Shown: piece by piece, positions 37,371 through 50,090 of the stretch
Position numbering within the stretch: the stretch's first letter is position 1
Layout of the letters: each line of letters starts with the position of its first letter
Source of the DNA: Lantana camara
Lineage: Eukaryota; Streptophyta; Magnoliopsida; Lamiales; Verbenaceae
Assembly: GCA_037501455.1 (NCBI GenBank)
Contig: CM074864.1
Coordinates: forward strand, 58,898,001 to 58,962,000
Length of the DNA stretch: 64,000 nt
Direction of reading: 5' to 3'
Translations under genes and position numbers: made by a program
The notes under the pieces: model-generated
The model's database searches: none
What the model was told of the DNA's origin: nothing
The model's input: only the letters and a program-made list of their open reading frames with translations

Positions 37371-39347
37371 CTCCGTGTCCGGTTATCCTTTCTCCTCTTC
37401 CTTCCAGCTTTCCTTCCACAGAACATATGTCCCTTCCCCAACTCCGCCGCGCCTTGTAGAGATGTCTCATTCTCCAGAAAATTTGTAAACCGTCATCGTC
37501 GCTCCTCTCTTATCTCCCATCCTCCTGAAGTACTTTCGTTCCCAATAGAAAGTAAGTAACTATTTCTCAGGGTTTCTTCGATTTATATTGTTGATTTTAT
37601 TTTGGACTTTGGAATACAGCTTCTTCAGCTGTTGAATTATATCTTTTTCCAAGGAAAAAAAAAACTAACGTGTCTTCACACCTGCAACTTTAAACCCAAT
37701 TTTTACACTTAACCCTAATCATACAAAATTCTTAATTAATTCTGTCAGAAATCTACAATATATGTATATATATATATCTTTGCAATTCATTAGAATGCAA
37801 CTTTCTGAAGGAAAAAATCTGGCTCATACAGAATCTTCTGCCTCGGATACACAACAAGCTTGAGTCGCTTTGGATACACAATCAGCTAGCTCGATCAACA
37901 GGTAAAATGCTCTTTTATCTTTTCCCCTTTTGTATTTAGTGTAATTTGCCAATTTGGTTTGGTATAAATATTTGAAATAATTTGTGGGCTTCGAGAAATT
38001 TTCGAATAAGATGGTTATAGTTTAAGAAGGGATGATTATTTCATTTTTTTGCGTGCATTATCTGTTTAATAGCTAAAATGGAATAATTGAGTTAAAAGAT
38101 TGGTTTTTGTGGTTTGGGTTATCGGTTTTGCTGTTCATTATTGGATGTACGTATGGAAATTAAGGGAGAGATTAGCAAGTGAAGAATACTTTCAATTAGT
38201 GGCATTTAAGCATTTAAAAAAAATTGCAAGAGTATGTAGCTACCTAGATGCTGAAAGGTATGTAGGATTCAATATCAAAATTGTAAATTTAAGAACAGTT
38301 TTGAGAATATATATTTTATTTGGCTCGTTTTGTAAGCCGCCATCGTCGTTCCTCTCTTATCTTTCGTCCTTCTGATGATCCTCTCGAAATGAGTTGAAAC
38401 GAATCCCTAGAAAAAGAAAAGATACGTCATCAAAAAGACTACTAAATCTTTCTGAAGTGAGAGTGGGAAGGGCCCTTTTCTTGAAAAAACTCTGGTCATT
38501 GAAGTAACTTTTTATTTTGCAAGTTTTATTTTAAGTTTAAATATGGGGTTTGCTGTTTTTGGTTGTTAATTTATAATTTTTTCTGAGTTTTTTATGATTT
38601 GATGGCTTCTTCTATTTAAAGCTACAAAAGCAGGACTTAAGTCATAACCAAGAGATAAGTTATAGCTTACTTTTTCTCTTTGAATCTTCTATTTCATGGA
38701 ATAGTTTTGCAGTAAAAAAAGTCTGACTGAAATTAAATGGATAAAAGAACTCAAATTCAGAAAGTTTGTCCAGCTACTATTTCACGGATAGCAAGTTGCA
38801 TGATTTTTGGCCTGTGAAATTATTAAAAGCATATGATAACTCACATTAGATGTGTGTGTGTTTTTTTTTTTTTTTTTTTTGAGAAAAGTTACATAACAAT
38901 GGTTTGGTTTCTTATATTTTATAATAATTTGTCTAATTCATGAGAATTTTCGAATCTTGGATAACATTCTCTATTTGCTGCATATCTAAAACTAAATACT
39001 GTATTAAGGTTTGCTATTTTTCTTCTGCTTATTATAATTTATTAACAAATAATAATGTTTAAAATAATGAAGGCATTTGATACTTGAGATGAGCTTTTTG
39101 ATGTATAGTTAATTTTATTTAAGTGAAATTTTATGTTTAATAGTTGTCATTGATCCAACTGATCCGACTTTACCAAATCATTGTTTCCTAATTTTTATTT
39201 TGATGAGAAAGACTATTGTTATCTCCCATTAAATAGATATTTTTGCCCTTAAATCTCACTCCAAAATTGATAATGTTATGAGTTTTTAATTTTTAGACAT
39301 AAAACTGTATATTTTATCTATTTTTTTCCCCCCCAGCATAAAGCACA
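37371..39347 (+). other. Region upstream of the RPA1-like pseudogene
   Basis: No confident coding exon. It may hold 5' UTR exons of the gene that follows: CT-rich sequence on either side of the solo LTR (33290-33480 and 37376-37555) ends at a good donor, AAAGTAAGT. A 46-bp block (37483-37528) is repeated with about seven changes at 38330-38375. A poly-T run lies at about 38863-38880. Confidence 0.35.
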
Positions 39348-41900
39348 ATGCATCGAACTCTTGTTCCTGTTGTTGAAATTACACCAAATTTTAAAGGTTG
39401 GACAGCTAAAGTTCTTGTGATGCGAAAACACAGACAATCCCAATCAAACTCTACAAAGTATCAAAGATTCCTGTTCATTGACAAAGATGTAAGTGCATCT
39501 TCTGTATACTTTAGTTGATCAGCTTTATCATTACTTTATGTGTATGTTTCTCATCTCAATTATTTTTGGTAGAAAACTCAAGTACAAGGCATTATATATA
39601 GTCCAGACAAAAATTTGATGCAAAATGTACTTCAAGTTCAAGAAATATATTTCATAACGAATGCTAAGGTTGTATTTATAGACCCCAAATATAGAATGGT
39701 ACCACACATGTATCAATGGGTTATAAAAAGAACCACAGCTATTCATCATGTGACTCACGATTGCCTCCCAAGAGAACTTGAAACTACACAATTCACCAAG
39801 TTTGAGAACATGCCACTTCCCTTGAACACGGACACTTTGATAGGAATATCTCAGAAACTATGTCTTACAATTATCTTAATTTTCAATTATTTAAATTTGA
39901 AATTAACAATTCCGTTTGATCACGGATGTTTTGGCAATCGTCATTGATAAACTTGAACAAAGGACTACAAATAATGGCACATCAACTTTGCAAGAATTTG
40001 TCATCGTTAATGATGAGTAAGATCTCGCATATATATATATATTCATAATTAATTTTTCGACTGAATTGTCACTAATTGTTTTCTTTTGCTATAATAATTT
40101 ATGGGAGAAAACCTTTGATGCTCACTTTATGGAATGAAGTGCTATTTAATGAAGGGATAACCATTATAAATACATCTGATAAAATGCTCATAATTGAAGC
40201 AACCGAGTTGAACGTATCTGATTTTCATTGTTGGTATATATTTTTTATTGTTTCCGCATAATACATTAGTGTATATTTACTGAAAAAATAACTTATTGCC
40301 TAGTTGTATCACTTCGGCTAAAAGCTTTGCAAATATCGTTATTAATCCATCGTATTCTGAAACTCAATCTCTAAGAGGTTGGTAAATTATCACTTCTTAA
40401 AATATATATTTTTTTAGCGCATTATTTGTAATATCTTCCAACTACTTATTTTTCCTAAGACTTTTGCTCTTAATTATAAACAGGAGAACAAAAAAATCAT
40501 TCATTTGTGACTAAACTTGTTAACGAAAAGAAATATTTGAAGCTTTCAGTCCAACACTCAAAAGTTCCTCATGATAACTTCTCATCCATCGCAAATGTTA
40601 TAACTAATAATGTGATAAGTTATTTTACTTTTATCAACTTATTTCCGACATTTTAATCATTCATTTTCATTATTACATTACTAATCTATTATTAGAATTG
40701 GATGCAAAAATTTTTACTATTCACTATATACATATCCTCTTATATAACTTTAATATTTATTTCAAAATGTATGGACTTAGGATAACAAATTCTGGATAAA
40801 AGGCAAAGCAAGCATTATGGATGTGAATAAAAAAATTTGGTATATGGTTTGTGATAAATTATGGATGTAAATACCCAGGTTATTTTTATATTATTCTCAT
40901 TTATTTCGTCCTTTTTTTCAACATACTTTACATTAAATATGATAACTTATTGATTTAAGTAATAAAGCATTCCATTATATATTTATTGACATTGTAGGCT
41001 GATATAAGTTTAAGTCAAGGGATCTTCTTTGAAAACTCCCCATGAGTTGAAAAAATTGCTCTTTGCTCCCCATTTTCAAAAAAGTTCATCTGAACTCCCC
41101 ATGAGTATGTATGAAAATTGCAAGAATCATGTAAAGAGGAAGTTTGATTTTCATCTGCGGAGTTCAGAGGAACTTTTTTGAAAATGGGGAGTAAAGAGGA
41201 ATTTGAGTTCCCATATGGGGATTTTTCGGGAATTCCCCGCTAAGTCAATTGAAGATATATACTTTAATAATAAACTACTTTATTAAAAATCATTTGAACT
41301 TTGACAGAGCCAAATTTATATTGACTCTTGCTGACAACTTAACACAATTAGAAGTCATGGTATTTGGTGAGCTTGCAGAGAATCTCTTGAATCTAACTGC
41401 ACTTGAATTGATGGAACTTGAACAACAGGTTTGTCTTTTCTTTTCTTTTTATTTCTATGATATATTTATTATAAATTAATCATATCTATTTATTGTTATT
41501 ATGAATTTCCTCCATATATTTTCCTTTCATGCAGAACAAGATAATTAATAGTAGTGTCATTAATGAACAGTTAAATGAAAAAGAATTCATCATACAAATT
41601 AAGAAGAAGATGACGAAAACTCGTTATGGCATGGAATATCGATATATTGTCTCTTCTTTGGTTGAAGTTGCACAACTATCAAAACAAAAAGAAGATGCTC
41701 AAGAGATCTCAAGTATGCATAATCTCCTTATTTGTTTACATATTTTAATTAACTTCAAACTCTTATATATCTATTTATTTATTTTATTTGTATTTTTGCT
41801 AATTTCAGGTACTTTTGTTAGTCCTACTAATGATGTTATCGAAACATCTGATAAGGTTCAAGTTCAATCTTCAAACGAAGATGCAGACTTCTCCGCCTAA
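39348..41900 (+). pseudogene. RPA1-like (replication protein A 70-kDa, OB-fold) gene, degraded
   Basis: Reads as the plant RPA1-related family, single-stranded-DNA-binding proteins built of OB folds. Probable exons: 39348-39488 (MHRTLVPVVEITPNFKGWTA), 39573 to about 39918 (a first OB fold with PHMYQWVIKRTTAIHHVT), about 39926-40016 (DVLAIVIDKLEQ), 40108-40233 (PLMLTLWNEVLF), 40304-40377, 40484-40611, 40781-40878 (FWIKGKASIMDVNKKIWYM), 40998-41428 (FILTLADNLTQLEVMVFGEL), 41535-41712 and 41808-41900. Frame is lost near 39840, near 39915 and in the zinc-finger-like exon near 40865 (in-frame TAA after CDKLWM). A MITE (41019-41240) splits the following exon. The last exons, including a terminal stop, are open. 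I infer a pseudogene; a shorter product from the 5' or 3' part cannot be excluded. Confidence 0.75.
41019..41240. mobile_element. 222-bp MITE inserted in an exon of the RPA1-like pseudogene (copy A)
   Basis: Flanked by the 8-bp duplication TAAGTCAA (41011-41018 and 41241-41248). The ends are inverted repeats of ~90 bp sharing CTCCCCATTTTCAAAAAAGT and its complement. Removing one duplication and the element rejoins the interrupted exon. An 8-bp duplication fits a hAT-type insertion. Related to the elements at 48725-49116 and 59004-59296. Confidence 0.85.
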
Positions 41901-42333
41901 TCTATTTTCAAGTTCAAAATCTTTTCAAATATAAGTTATTTGTAAATATCTACTATCTAGATCTACCTGTGTAGATTTGTAGGTTTTCTTGCCAAGAAAC
42001 CTTTTGAGAGAATCTTCTGTAGACTATTTTAGAAATGTGTTAGACTGTTTTGTAAACTATACTTTTGTATGTTAGTGTAAATATAAAATTAATTAGATAC
42101 TTATCAACCTTTTTTAAAATTATAGCGTGCAAATAGATTATTTGTAATATGTAATGACAATAACTTGTGATGGTAATTTCATCATCTTCTTGTTTTGATT
42201 GGTGATTATATGAGATAAAGTGAAACTCAAATGAATTTGTTATTACGTTATTCAAAATTTGAGTTCGCATTGGATTTTATTGTCTTTTTTGGTTGATTAG
42301 GTGCTGATGTGATGAGCTGGTTTTGCTTATGAA

Positions 42334-43196
42334 TAGGGGTGGGCGCGGGACGGGGAGTTCGGGATTCGGGGAGTTCGGGATCGGGGAGTTTGGGATCGGG
42401 ATGAAAAATTGGGTGCCCGAGCCCGTCCCGAAAACGTCGGGTACCCGACCTGTCGGGGAGTTCGGGAATCGGGTCGGGCTCGGGGAGCCCGGCTTACATT
42501 TCTGATTTTTTTTTATAATTATTCTATTATGGGCTGGGGCGTTGGGCCTGGGCTTTCCTTATGCCCTGTAATGCAACAAATAATTAAATAGTAATTTTCA
42601 TCATTTTATGGGCTACTACAGTCTGCTTCATATTAAATTAGGGCTAAAAATTAAAGCACTTCTCATCAGTCATCCCTCAAAGTCTGTAGTTGGCGTTGGC
42701 ACAACAGTTGGCTGGAGGTGGAGGTGGGTTCAACTGTGAAGACGTGAAAAGGGTTGAAAAGACTCAAATCTTGATTCTTTAAAGTGAAGAGAGAAGACGA
42801 GGCTATATGATGATGGAACTTCTTAAACCACTTCTCTTGGTAAGATTTTAGAAATTGAGAGAGAAACTAAATCAGCGTCTCTGTGATTTGAGAAATTGAA
42901 ATATGAAAGTCTTAAAAGTTAGAAATTAGAATTAGATAAATATATATATATTATATAAAATATTACATGATATAATATATATATATATATATATTTTTTT
43001 TTTTGATCGGGTAGTTCGGGTACCCGATCGGGGAAATCGGGTACCAAATTACTACCCGATCCCGAGCCCGAATTGTTAATCGGGATTCGGATACCCGTCC
43101 CGAACTCAAAATTTCCCGAACTCCCCGTCCCGGTCGGGAAATACCCGATTGGGTCGGGACGGGCCCCGAATTCCCCGACCCGAACGCCCAGCCCTA
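42334..43196. mobile_element. hAT-type non-autonomous element (863 bp)
   Basis: Terminal inverted repeats TAGGGGTGGGCG and CGCCCAGCCCTA (one mismatch), flanked by a perfect 8-bp duplication CTTATGAA (42326-42333 and 43197-43204). The ~180 bp at each end are unusually GC-rich for this region and consist of repeated CGGGGAGTTCGGGA-type units, inverted on the right. The AT-rich interior has no transposase ORF. Confidence 0.9.
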
Positions 43197-43956
43197 CTTA
43201 TGAATGCCAGATGATTCACTTTGGAAGGCAGAGGAAGATCGTAGTCAACTGCCTAGGATGAGGTCTGCATTTGTTTTCAATATATTGAAAAACATTATGA
43301 GTTTTTATTTTAATTTTGACTCTTTAGTTTGGATTTGCTTCATCATTATGTGATGTATTCATGTTCCCGAATGGTACTACACAAGAATATGCATTGATAA
43401 ATTCTTAAAGAGAAAATTGCATTTTTGTGCCCTTAGTTCATAGGTCCAATTTTTTTTCGCCCTAAACCTTTTATGTGACCCTACCCCTTTAATTTTGTGA
43501 CACATTTGGTCCCAAACGCCAGAAAACTTCACATTTGCCCCTAACGCTGTTAAACTCCGTTAAAGGAGTCTTTTGGAGGGAAAAAACACACGTGAGGGTT
43601 TATTTTGGAGGGAATTATGTCATTCCTACACATATATATTATAAACCCTATGGCAGCCACCATTCCAGCCCCATTTTCATAATTTTTCTCCAACATTTAG
43701 TCTGTAATAAATGGGAGATAGAGGAGGTTTGTGTAGGTGCTGGAGAAATGTTGCAATGAAGACATCATGGACGAATGAGAATCTGGTAAGAAGGCTCTTC
43801 ACTTGTTTTTCTAAAATGCAATTTTCTCGATTCTTAAAATTAGGCGAATTATTTTTTTTAAGGTAACTTGTTTTTTTGCAGCGCAAGATCCTGAAAACTC
43901 CTTTCGAAAAAGTATAAGAGAATGGAGATGAAAAAGCTTCAAACCTTCGCTTCCCA

Positions 43957-44586
43957 ATGCATGTGTGTCCCCCGAGAAATTGAAGATGGAGAAGCAATCT
44001 GATGAAGAATCCCCACCACATGTCAAAATCTGTGAAGAAGTGGTAACAAGATCAGATTCTTTGTTAGACTCACCAAACAGGTAAATTCTCCCAACTTCCA
44101 TTATTGATGGAACTTCTGCAAGTAATTTGTTTTTTATCTGATTCATGTGAGATTCTCCCATTTGCATTTAACCACTCGAGTTCTTGTTGTCATCAAAATG
44201 TTATGCATATCGAGTAAGGTTTTGCTCCTGTGGTTGAAATAGTTCTCTCTTTTGTACACTTCGAGTCCAAGAAATAACTAATATTTTGATTTCGGCGGAT
44301 ATAGACATGAAAGTACTTACACTCTAAATGCTTTTGTATCTATACTGAAAGAGCTTCAGCAATCGGCACCTGAATTGCATAGAGTGAGTTGCTTATTTAA
44401 TATTGTTGGGGTTGTCCAATTTAAGCTTGTTTAGTTTTAACCCGGGGGATCAAATCTGCTTAACTATGATAATAGATTTGTCTCCATTTTCCGATTGCAG
44501 GTTCACTACTTCCGCTATTCGAATAGCCTTTACCATAATGACTATCCGCGCTCATTGGAAAACCATCACCATTATTTTGATTATTG
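43957..44586 (+). pseudogene. Three-exon fragment of an unidentified gene
   Basis: Three segments join in frame with canonical splice sites: 43957-44080 (MHVSPEKLKMEKQSDEES, ending SPNR), 44305-44383 (HESTYTLNAFVSILKELQQS) and 44501-44586 (VHYFRYSNSLYHNDYP, ending YFDYW before a GTATGC donor). I do not recognise the family. No continuation was found downstream, where the DNA becomes AT-rich and repeat-like. The consistent phases suggest a real gene fragment, either truncated or carried here by a transposon, rather than chance. Confidence 0.4.
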
Positions 44587-47500
44587 GTATGCATTGATGC
44601 ATACCTATTATAGCTACTTTCTCTACTATACTTTTGAAACGTTAGTGTATTTAAAACATATGATTTTTGAAATGCAAATATTTAACACAAAATTATAGTT
44701 AGTTATATAACTATTATTCATATTAACGGGCATACGTTACCGTGTATTGCGCGGTAACTAAAGTAGTACAGATATAGGTGTGATATAAGGTCAATTTTCA
44801 ATTTTTTTCACATGATAGGCATTTGAAAGCTTTTTATTATAAGTATTTGATAAAATAGTATTAAAATGTACATATATCATAGTCCAATATAAATCATCCA
44901 GACAAAATATAAACTATTTCTTTCCAAATATATAGTATCATACTTTTAAGAAGAAATCCACCTTCTTTAAAAAGCCCCAAGTCCAATGATGTTTATCCAA
45001 ACATCCAACTGCGGGAAAGTGAGACCATTTACAATGGGCTCAGCTTGATATGGATTGGGCCCAATCCCACTAAGGCCTTTCCAATAAAGCCCATAATATT
45101 CAAACTTATTACAAATTTATTAATATTTCACCTACACCCCCAAAACCAAGGTTGGATTATTTGGTCAATTTTCGTTGATCCTATGTTATTATTTTTGCCC
45201 TAAAATTGCAAAAAGAAATCAAATAATAATAATAATAATAAAAAAAAAAAAAAATTGCATGGCTCTAATCAGTCCTGTAAGGACAGCAACCAGCCAACCC
45301 TTGCTAGATATTTTTAAAATTTTCTTAGAATTAAAGTATAATTAGCACTAGATTTGGTGATGCAAGCATGTGGGAATACATGATCATACTCCCACTATTA
45401 TTAACCTTACCAACAAATCATGAAATTTACAAACTAAAATAAGTGCAAACAAATATTTGTTTTTTAGCATCAAGCAATAATGAATGTTATTGTAAGCAAC
45501 TTTTTGCATTTGTTTGAATGCTTTGAGATTTGAATGGTGATAAAAGAGTGGAGCCCAAAGAGCTCGAAAAGTCATCACTAAATTGGCCCAAATTATGCAA
45601 GTTGGTTTAATGTGTTGGGAAGTTATTTTCAAAGGGAAACCCCACCTTGTGTGTTGCTTAGTCATGATTCCACTCTAACTGGTTAAAATTAAAATTGTGG
45701 CCGTGCGAATTGATATACCGGTATTTTTAAAAATATTATTATATTTTATTGTGTTGTATACTTGTATTAATATGTCGTGTCCTTGTTCGTATCTTCGTAT
45801 TTGTGGAATATATATTAATGTACCCCACATTTTAGAGGACAAAGAAACAGGCATTATTTCTTCAGGTCTTTTGGTCAACAATTTCTAGATTTGATTATTT
45901 CTAGTTGGGGTCTGGATTTCAACGACCAGATCTGAAGGGAAAAATTCCTACATGCAGCTCAATTTGAGCAGCTTTTGTACAGGAAGCTGTTGGAATTTAT
46001 AGAAACTTTTAAATTGTTTTTTTTTTTTTTTTGGTTTTTCTTTAATTATGTGATTAATAAATGTCTTTAATGTTGTCGACGTGATAGACGTTAGTCTGAA
46101 TTTGATTCGAACCAAAATTAAAATTTATGGATGTTATAAGTTTTTCATAATCTAAAATAAATGAATTGTAGATGAATTTAAGAAGTCGAGTTAATTAAAG
46201 TTTCAAATTCGACTACGATTTTATTAAATTTATTATTTAATATATGAAAAAATTACTAAATACGAGTAAAATAAAATTCTAAAAGAATATTTTTATATTT
46301 CAAATTAACACAATTGAATATAAGTAAAAAATAATAGGTAATCCATTAAATGGTATTTCTTTTTCAATATTATATATATATTTTTGGTCAAATGAATTTT
46401 TATTTAATTGTCAAATTTACATAATATTACAGTTTATCTAGTCAAGTCTTTTATTGGATTCAATCCCTTTTTATCTTAATTCCGTGTTGATAAATCAGAA
46501 TGAAATATAATTCGGACCTACATTCGATTATGAGATTCGAATCTAAAATTCTCAAATTTGATCCGACTACAATGACCCCATCACAACCCTAGATGCCTTC
46601 AACCCTTGGATCCTTACTGAAGCATTAACCACCATTATCTATAGATCTTAAGTTCTTGAGAATATATATAGTCAAATTCGTATAATCGATATATGCCAAC
46701 TAAACTGTAAACGACCTAATTGTGGGTGCTTCTTCGTTATACAATAATCGGTTGAGTTTAATCATACCGACACTTATCTTATCAAATTATGTATTATTTG
46801 TCACATACGTACGTATGCTACTAATTTGAACTCAAATGGTATATAAATTATAAAAACCTATGACTTCTGTTTCTCATTTCATCAAACAACTAATTTCTTG
46901 GACAAAAAATAAAAAATCAAACACCTAATTTACTTATAAAAAGAAATTGATATCAACTATTTGTTACCCAAATTACACCGTCAGTCGAACCCTTTTCATA
47001 AAACCCCGTCGCATTATATTATAAGTGTTTGGAGACAATAACTTATATGGTTGAATCCACAACTATTATGCATAGAAAAAGTTTCATACTTCAATATCAT
47101 TCCAACCCAACATGGATCCGGATAAATTCTATAAGTAGAATAAGAATAGGACATAAATTATATCCCTAGTTAGTAATTATACTAAAATAACCAATAGAAC
47201 AACACTAATTTCTAGTGGATTTGCATTATTATTACCCCAAACATTGTGAAAAATAAATAAAAAACCCAAACATTGAGGAACTTACATATGTGAAACGGAA
47301 ATGCGAAGAGCAGTAGGTCAGTGGGAAATTCGCATCGAGTGTGAATCCCGATACATACACCTCTCAATTTTTATTTTTTTTAATCTATTTTTCATTTATT
47401 TTTTTAGTTAAAATTTATTATTTATTTTTATCTATTTTTCATTTATTTTTTTAGTTTAAAAAATTAGAAGGTATATAAACCGAGACCCAAAGTTGGTGCA

Positions 47501-48187
47501 TACAAGAATTTCCGTAATGCAGGCGTTGCCCGTCAAAGAGGCAAAAAAATGGATAGTGATGTCTTAAAAATTGGAGTAAATGAGTCCACAAAGGATAGAT
47601 ACATATCTGACAACTCTGACATATACAATCAAAACCCCCCAGTTAATTTTGTACTGTATTAGGTCTTGGAGACATGTGCACCAATTTCTGCCAAGATTGA
47701 CGTATTTGTCTCATTTCCATTTCATTTTTTTTTTATAAAAAATCAGCATTTTTGTTAAATTTTACTTATTTTTTTAAGATTTTTTTTTAGATTGTTATAG
47801 TATAAGTTTGTGAAATAAGTGTGTTAAATTTTTTTATAAGAAAATTATCCCGGTTCTAACTAAAGTACCATAGTATATATAATGTATATAAGTTTACAAG
47901 GTATCACATTTTGTTACCTATAATTTTCGTTTTATCTCAGAGTCATGATAAATACTTATCACGTGATATTAGTAAATAAATGAGAATTGCATATTCAAAA
48001 AAAAAAAAAAAAAAAAAAATTCATCAGTAAATTTAGTGACGATTATGATGATTACTCATCTCACCGAAATACTATATAAACTTCAAAGAGTGAGATAATC
48101 GATCCTAATTAAAAAAAAGTAGAACGAAATATATATACAATACTTTTGATTCATCAATAAAAAACCGTATCATGCATATTTAATTAA
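44587..48187. other. AT-rich spacer without recognisable genes
   Basis: Scattered poly-A/T tracts (about 45240, 46018) and short TE-like relics only. The stretch 45030-45110 is rich in GGGCC/GCCCA motifs, which in plants occur in promoters, but no adjacent ORF follows on either strand. Confidence 0.5.
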
Positions 48188-48585
48188 AGGGTTAATTACA
48201 TTTAGCACCCTTTAAAAATTCGAATAATACAATTGGATTCCTATTACTCATTTTATTACATTTTGACTCCTTTTAAAAATTATAAATTATATCAAATCAA
48301 TTTTTTGTTAAATTTAGGGTGACGTAATCGATCTTAGGACTTAGATTTTCCGTTTCACCCCTTCTTTAATAGGTAATCTTTTCTATATCAAATATACCAT
48401 AAATTTAAGGCAGGGGTAAATAGAGAAATTCATGTTTCAAATCTATGATGTCATCCAAAATTTAACGAAAAACTAATTTGATATAATTTATAATTTTTAG
48501 AATGGATCAAAATATGATAAAATGACTAATAGGGGTCCAATCATAATATTTAAATATCTGAAGAATACTAAATGTAATTAACCCT
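48188..48585. mobile_element. MITE with long terminal inverted repeats (~398 bp)
   Basis: The left end AGGGTTAATTACATTTAG is matched by the right end CTAAATGTAATTAACCCT. The inverted similarity extends inward about 150 bp (blocks AATTATAAATTATATCAAAT and its complement). The flanks TTAATTAAA and TTTATTAAA are a possible imperfect 9-bp duplication, which would suit a Mutator-type MITE. Confidence 0.8.
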
Positions 48586-48724
48586 TTATTAAAACATATA
48601 AAATTATATCAAAAGTCATTTTAGAGGATATGATCGCCACTCTTGTCAAACACTTAATTGATTGCAAAAGGACACATAAAAAACTAATTGAAAAACAAAC
48701 ATATATGCGAGATAATTTAAAGAA

Positions 48725-49116
48725 CGGGAAATTCCCGAAAAATCTCCAAATGAGAACTCAAATTTGCTTTAACTCCCCATTTTTAAAAAAGTTCCTCTTT
48801 ACTCCCTAGATAACAGGCCAAATTTGCTTTAACTCCCCATAGTTGTATTAAAACTCAAGAATCTCGTATCCGAACCCCGGAATCACGTACTTAAATGCCC
48901 AAATGATGTATTTGCCCCCAAATACGAGATTTGGGCATTTAAGTACGTGATTTCGGGATTCGGGTACGAGATTCTTGAGTTTTAATACAACCTTAAAAAA
49001 AAATGGGGAGTTAAAGCAAATTTGACTTGTCATCTAGAGAGCAAAGAGGAATTTTTTTAAAAATGAGAAGTTAAAGCAAATTTTTTTAACTTTTAGATAC
49101 TTTTTAAAAAAATCCC
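48725..49116. mobile_element. 392-bp MITE with an internal hairpin (copy B)
   Basis: Flanked by the perfect 9-bp duplication TTTAAAGAA (48716-48724 and 49117-49125). The outer arms share AACTCCCCATTTTTAAAAAA and similar blocks with copy A at 41019-41240. The centre (48842-48991) is a separate near-perfect inverted repeat with 62-bp arms. There is no coding capacity. Confidence 0.85.
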
Positions 49117-50090
49117 TTTAAAGAATAGCCAAGGCTTTAGAGAACACGTACATTATTCTACAACAAAGTTTGACTTCAATTTATTTTTTCATTTGTTCAT
49201 CCATTTCCTGCCAACTGTCCCAAGAAAGGAAAAAATAATTAAAAAAATATATATACATATATTATATATAATATATGTATGTATATAAAGACTGGCCGGG
49301 TGAGGCCCACCACTTCCAAAATCCAACATATATGATATATGTCATGTCCAACTTGGAGACAACCATTTTCCTATCAATGTTTTAGGAGATATTTGTAAAT
49401 ATTTTTTATTTAGGAAAGCTTCAAATAGAGATTTTCTTCATATATTCTATTATAAAAAACTTGTCACTAAGTTGTAATACCCTTTTCTATTTGTGATAGC
49501 TTTATATGTCGATCTTTCGACACTGAAATTTTTAATTAAGTTAGCATAATATCTAATCGTGAAATTATATTATTTAGTGATTTTTTTTTTAAATTGAAAA
49601 TATAAAAGCATAAAAAGATAAAAGTGGTCAATAAATAAATAAATATAGAAAATAAAATTAATTTAAAATATATGATACATTATTTGTGAAAAGTTATGTC
49701 AAGGGCCCACTCGACTTCCTAAAGTTTTAATTTTACTATTATTATCATTTTGATATGGGTATGAATGATTAATATTTAACTTTAGCTTAAATGAGAGGTA
49801 CGATGTTCGATTCCCTACATCTTCAGATTACATGTATTATTTATCAACCGTGGTTGATTTAAGTAGTTAATGGTTATTTCGGCAGGATAATGATTTTAAG
49901 TTCGAATTCTCTGATTATTTTGGAGTGTTTGTTAAAAAAAATTGGTCAAAACTATTAGAAGGGAGAATTTGCAAATTTTGTAATTTCATTTATGAGGAAG
50001 AAGCTGTACAAAACAAGTTTATATACAAAAGGGGAACAAATAAATAGCTGACACGTGTATAGTTCACAGCTGTCAGCTTGGTAACACTAA

